A stretch of 64,000 bases of DNA from Thiomicrospira sp. ALE5 (GTDB lineage Bacteria > Pseudomonadota > Gammaproteobacteria > Thiomicrospirales > Thiomicrospiraceae). Both the position numbers and the translations under genes were made by a program. Below the pieces are notes generated by a model that was given only the letters and a program-made list of their open reading frames with translations, made no database searches and was not told the origin of the DNA. This document shows positions 60,933 to 64,000 of the stretch, piece by piece (the stretch's first letter is position 1; every line of letters begins with the position of its first letter). The DNA lies in the NCBI RefSeq assembly GCF_900112445.1, contig NZ_FOYY01000003.1, forward strand, positions 1,251,960 to 1,315,959. The letters are read 5' to 3'.

Positions 60933-61865
60933 ATGTCTGCAATTCATCCAATCGTTACCGTAACTGGCTCTTCAGGTGCGGGCACATCTTTTGTTAAACG
61001 TGCTGTTGAGAAAATTTTTGCGCGTGAAAACCTTAATGCCGCGATTATCGAAGGCGATAGCTTCCATAAATACGATCGCATGGCCATGCGTGAAAAGGTT
61101 GCCGAAAGTAAAGCCAATGGTTCTCGCGTGTTAACACACTTTTCTGAGCATGCTAACGAATTTCAAAAGCTTGAAGAACTGTTTGCACAATACCGTGAAA
61201 CCGGTACCGGCAAACGTCGTTACTATATTCATAGTGACGAAGAAGCGGCAGAATTGAACGCTCGTTTAGGTACCAATCTTAAGCCAGGCGAGTTTACGCC
61301 ATGGGAAGACCTGCCTGAAGGCACAGACATTCTATTTTATGAAGGTTTGCACGGCATGGTTAAACGTAAAGACCATGGCCCTGAAGAAGGTATGCATGAC
61401 GTTGCTCAATACGTTGATTTGGGTATAGGTGTGTGTCCGGTTGTTAATATTGAATGGATGCAAAAAATCTATCGTGATACATCCGAACGCCCTTATTCAG
61501 TAGGTCAGGTAAGAGACGTCATCTTAGAACGTATGGAAGATTACATTGAATACATCGTACCTCAGTTCCACCGTACTCATATTAACTTCCATCGTGTACC
61601 TTTGGTGGATACATCTGACCCCTTCTCGACACTAAAAGATGAAGCGGCCTTAGTACCCGAGCCTAAAAACTCACTTATGGTCACTCATGTTCGTCATCAA
61701 GATATTGATTTACAAGCCATTGCTGACAAGATTCCGGGTGCTTGGTTACAAACACCTGAAACCTTGGTTTATAACTCTGAGCACATGGTACTGGCAATGG
61801 ATTTATTAATGTCGCCAATCATCCATAATTTAGTTGAACGAAAGCGTGCTGCATTAGCTAAATAA
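60933..61865 (+). CDS. prk: Phosphoribulokinase
   Basis: Phosphorylates ribulose-5-phosphate to RuBP, the CO2 acceptor of the Calvin cycle. The 310-residue proteobacterial-type enzyme shows a modified P-loop (TGSSGAGTSFVKRAVE), then EGDSFHKYDR, the FYEGLHGMV stretch and DLGIGVCPVVNIEWMQKI. The ATG at 60933 has a strong AAGGAGG upstream. Unusually it stands alone between gyrB and a sensor operon, not beside other cbb genes. Confidence 0.96.
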   Translation: MSAIHPIVTVTGSSGAGTSFVKRAVEKIFARENLNAAIIEGDSFHKYDRMAMREKVAESKANGSRVLTHFSEHANEFQKLEELFAQYRETGTGKRRYYIHSDEEAAELNARLGTNLKPGEFTPWEDLPEGTDILFYEGLHGMVKRKDHGPEEGMHDVAQYVDLGIGVCPVVNIEWMQKIYRDTSERPYSVGQVRDVILERMEDYIEYIVPQFHRTHINFHRVPLVDTSDPFSTLKDEAALVPEPKNSLMVTHVRHQDIDLQAIADKIPGAWLQTPETLVYNSEHMVLAMDLLMSPIIHNLVERKRAALAK

Positions 61866-61888
61866 TGCCCCCGCTTGCGCTAAGATCC

Positions 61889-61914
61889 AACCCGCTCCTC
61901 TGAGCGGGTTTTTT
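61889..61914 (+). terminator. Terminator of prk
   Basis: AACCCGCTC-CTCT-GAGCGGGTT is a perfect 9-bp stem with a 4-base loop running into TTTTTAT, 23 bases after the prk stop. Confidence 0.92.
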
Positions 61915-61951
61915 ATTTACAGTTTTCCTTTCGCTATTTTGCACATTTAGT

Positions 61952-61960
61952 TGGTACAAT
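61952..61960 (+). promoter_or_regulatory. Candidate extended -10 element of the sensor operon
   Basis: TGGTACAAT (TG-N-TACAAT) lies just before a palindrome at 61964-61982 and 40 bases before the first codon. No clear -35 is seen. Confidence 0.4.
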
Positions 61961-61963
61961 AAT

Positions 61964-61982
61964 TACTTAACAATGTTAAGTA
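61964..61982. promoter_or_regulatory. Perfect 8+3+8 palindrome, candidate operator
   Basis: TACTTAAC-AAT-GTTAAGTA starts four bases after the -10 element, so it would cover the transcription start. This is a typical repressor position. It also lies 18 bases before the first codon. Confidence 0.45.
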
Positions 61983-61999
61983 CAGAGTTCTAGCACTTG

Positions 62000-62569
62000 G
62001 TGTGTAACAAAACTAAACCCATTAACTATCTAGTCTTGCTGTTAACCAGCTTGATACTTTTTAGTTTAAGTTCTACTAGTCAAGCACTTGACGCACGAGA
62101 CTCAAGGCTGCTGCTCGTGGGTGGAGAGTTTTTTCCACGTATTATTCAAGCATTAGAACCCGCTGACCCGCTTCCAAAACAGTTAATCATTATTTACTCG
62201 AATCAAGCCAATCTGCAATATGCGCAAACAACGGCTAATCAACTATCAAATCAACTTAATCTTGAATATCAACTTGTTTCCGGTCTAACACCAAATCAAT
62301 TAACCCTGAGTGATGATTACTTAAACCTCGTTTTTATAACTGACCCTAATCTTATAACTGCAGAAATGCTCAAGGCTTTAAACCAGCCACATACTTTAAG
62401 TTTTGCACCCTTTATTGGCAGTGTGGCTAGAGGGGTAGATGTTGGACTTGTGGTAAAGGCTGGAATCAGACCTCAGTTAAACACGGCTAAGATTGCTAAA
62501 AGACATTGGGCTTTCAGACCTTTTTTTAATAGCATTGCTAGTCACTACCCGACACAGGAAGCACCATGA
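62000..62569 (+). CDS. Exported hypothetical protein upstream of a sensor kinase
   Basis: A protein of about 189 residues with a signal peptide (hydrophobic LVLLLTSLILFSLSSTSQA). I start at the GTG at 62000; a TTG one codon earlier is also possible and no good ribosome site is seen. The mature part has a Rossmann-like look (SRLLLVGGEFFPRIIQAL, LNLVFITDPN) and a C-terminal stretch with features reminiscent of YfiR-type periplasmic regulators, but I am not sure. Its stop overlaps the kinase start (ATGA), so it probably works with the kinase as a periplasmic signal input. Confidence 0.65.
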   Translation: MCNKTKPINYLVLLLTSLILFSLSSTSQALDARDSRLLLVGGEFFPRIIQALEPADPLPKQLIIIYSNQANLQYAQTTANQLSNQLNLEYQLVSGLTPNQLTLSDDYLNLVFITDPNLITAEMLKALNQPHTLSFAPFIGSVARGVDVGLVVKAGIRPQLNTAKIAKRHWAFRPFFNSIASHYPTQEAP

Positions 62570-64000
62570 ACAACAAGCCTGTCGATACCACTCATTTAAC
62601 CCAAACAAAACTTGGGCTTGGCTTTATCGCTATTAGCCTACTGGTTATGACTGCTTCGTTGATTTATTTTTTTCAGGTATTGCAACCACGACTCTTACAG
62701 GAAGCGCAGGATCAAGCGACCCTTTTAGTCAACAATATTGCCAGTCCACTCGCCGACTACGACCTATTATCAGATCAACACCAAACCTCTCTCGCAACCA
62801 GTTTATTACTGCTTTATAACGATGATAATCAGCAACCCTTTATCAAAGCGATTAAGCTTGAATTTAATCCTGGCTTAATTGATAAACCACCGTTGTTTGA
62901 TGGTCAAGCTTGCACCAATTGCTTCAAAGTAAGCATACCTATTTTTGATAAAAATACAGCCATGCTTTTAGCAAATGCTAAGTTTCTGGTCAATCCAATC
63001 AACTACCAACGTCTCATTAGTGATTTAAAAAATAAGCTACTGATTACACTGTTGTTGATCTTATTCTTATTACTCGCATTTTGGTTATTACTTAAAAATC
63101 TCTTGCAGCAACTTATTAATGCACAACAGCACAATCAATCTATCTTAAATAGTATTGAAGACTTACTATTAATCATTAATTCTAAGGGTATTATTGTTGA
63201 TCAAAACCCTTCTGCTAGCAAAGTCATTCCACTTCAATCAAACCTAAATAGCCTTATACAGCCTCTGCATGGCCAACCTATCGATACCCTGATACATAAA
63301 AACCAGACCAGTCCAATAGAGGTGCGCTTTAAAAAAGGGCTGTACTATGGTCAGATCGGCTTAATGACGATCAGTAGAGTTCAGTCACACCTATATGATC
63401 ATCAAGGTTACTACATTGTTTTGATCAAAAATATTCAGGCACTGCGATCGGCACAAGCCGAGCTTAAACACCAAACCGAAATGGCGCACTTGAGTCGTTT
63501 ACGAACATTAGGTGAAATGGCATCGGGTATTGCTCATGAAGTTAAACAGCCTTTAGCGGTAATAAGATTGGGCGCAGAGGGCTTACAAAGTCTACACCAG
63601 CAGGCCTGGTCAACTAAAAACAATCAATTTGCTCTGGAGCTAGATCAAACCATTATTGAGCAAGTCGATCGTGCTGACAAAATTGTGCGCAATATTCGGT
63701 CATTTGCACGCCTAGAACAAGCTCCTGCTGAATGGGTTAAGGTACCCGATGTCATTGAATCGGCAATTGGATTTGTTAAACAAGCTTATCGTTTGGATAA
63801 AATAAAGTTGATAGAAGAAATTGACTACAATGTGCCTTTATTGTTTATTGAATATCATAAGTTAGAACAGCTACTAGTCAATTTAATTGCTAATGCCAAA
63901 GATGCTATTCAACATAAATCACTTACAAACACATTCGATACTTCACAAGCCTGGATTAAGATACGACTGTTTCGAGAAACGGATAAGACTACTTTAGAAG
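62566..64000 (+). CDS. Sensor histidine kinase (partial, cut at window end)
   Basis: A membrane-bound kinase running off the right edge (478 codons seen). Two helices (about residues 15-36 and 160-185) enclose a periplasmic sensor of ~120 residues that contains a CTNC motif; a PAS-like region follows, then the H-box GEMASGIAHEVKQPLAVIRL and the start of the ATPase domain with the N-box NLIANAKDAI. The HEVKQPL form of the H-box places it near the NtrB/DctB-type kinases. ATGA overlap with the preceding gene implies coupled translation. Confidence 0.85.
   Translation, partial: MNNKPVDTTHLTQTKLGLGFIAISLLVMTASLIYFFQVLQPRLLQEAQDQATLLVNNIASPLADYDLLSDQHQTSLATSLLLLYNDDNQQPFIKAIKLEFNPGLIDKPPLFDGQACTNCFKVSIPIFDKNTAMLLANAKFLVNPINYQRLISDLKNKLLITLLLILFLLLAFWLLLKNLLQQLINAQQHNQSILNSIEDLLLIINSKGIIVDQNPSASKVIPLQSNLNSLIQPLHGQPIDTLIHKNQTSPIEVRFKKGLYYGQIGLMTISRVQSHLYDHQGYYIVLIKNIQALRSAQAELKHQTEMAHLSRLRTLGEMASGIAHEVKQPLAVIRLGAEGLQSLHQQAWSTKNNQFALELDQTIIEQVDRADKIVRNIRSFARLEQAPAEWVKVPDVIESAIGFVKQAYRLDKIKLIEEIDYNVPLLFIEYHKLEQLLVNLIANAKDAIQHKSLTNTFDTSQAWIKIRLFRETDKTTLE

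Overview
This 64 kb stretch looks like chromosomal DNA of an autotrophic gammaproteobacterium. The main evidence is a gammaproteobacterial-order block (mnmG-rsmG-parA-parB-atpIBEFHAGDC-glmU), a second origin-type block (yidC-rnpA-rpmH / recF-gyrB), long-form queF, hrpB, hemC-hemD-hemX-hemY, and a phosphoribulokinase gene (prk), which implies a Calvin cycle. GC content is in the mid-40s percent by eye. A sulfur-oxidising Thiomicrospira/Hydrogenovibrio-like genus is my best guess; that is inference, not a database match.

Layout. 0-1.4 kb: cytochrome b561 and YceI (yceJ-yceI-like pair). 1.4-3.9 kb: ubiA, a small unknown gene and glmU. 4-11.3 kb: complete F1Fo ATP synthase operon. 11.3-15.5 kb: parB, parA, rsmG, mnmG. 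15.6-16.2 kb: MazE/MazF-type toxin-antitoxin. 16.2-25.7 kb: lipoprotein, hrpB, a chemoreceptor, a DUF945 protein with an added C-terminal domain, flavin reductase, queF and a small membrane protein. 25.8-27.4 kb: an accessory patch with an Rpn-type nuclease flanked by a short duplication, and a decayed YefM-YoeB module. 27.4-33.5 kb: iron/heme uptake and storage (two TonB receptors, ferritin, hemP). 33.6-37.6 kb: heme biosynthesis (hemCDXY). 37.7-45 kb: thioredoxin-like lipoprotein, argH, Na/Pi symporter, aas and lplT. 45-47.5 kb: a MotA/MotB stator operon that also encodes two small proteins resembling the C-terminal domain of FliG. 47.5-54.8 kb: oligopeptidase A, a PhnD-PAS-GGDEF-EAL protein, apt, two unknown genes and a TauE permease. 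54.8-57.1 kb: yidC-rnpA-rpmH. 57.2-64 kb, rightward: recF, gyrB, prk, a periplasmic protein and a sensor kinase cut by the window end.

The transcription pattern switches at about 57.1-57.25 kb: most genes to the left run leftward and all genes to the right run rightward, as expected around a replication origin. However, dnaA and dnaN, which usually sit between rpmH and recF, are absent and I see no DnaA boxes in the short gap.

Three signals stand out. (1) The palindrome CAGGCCTG occurs 30 times by manual count, where chance predicts fewer than one; every copy is inside a gene and all three reading frames are used. (2) The stator operon carries two stand-alone FliG-C-like proteins, translationally coupled or nearly so to motAB. 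(3) hemP, a cysteine-rich small protein and a TonB receptor form a compact uptake operon, with similar candidate Fur-type sites upstream of hemP and near the second receptor. I see no CRISPR array, tRNA, rRNA or complete insertion sequence.
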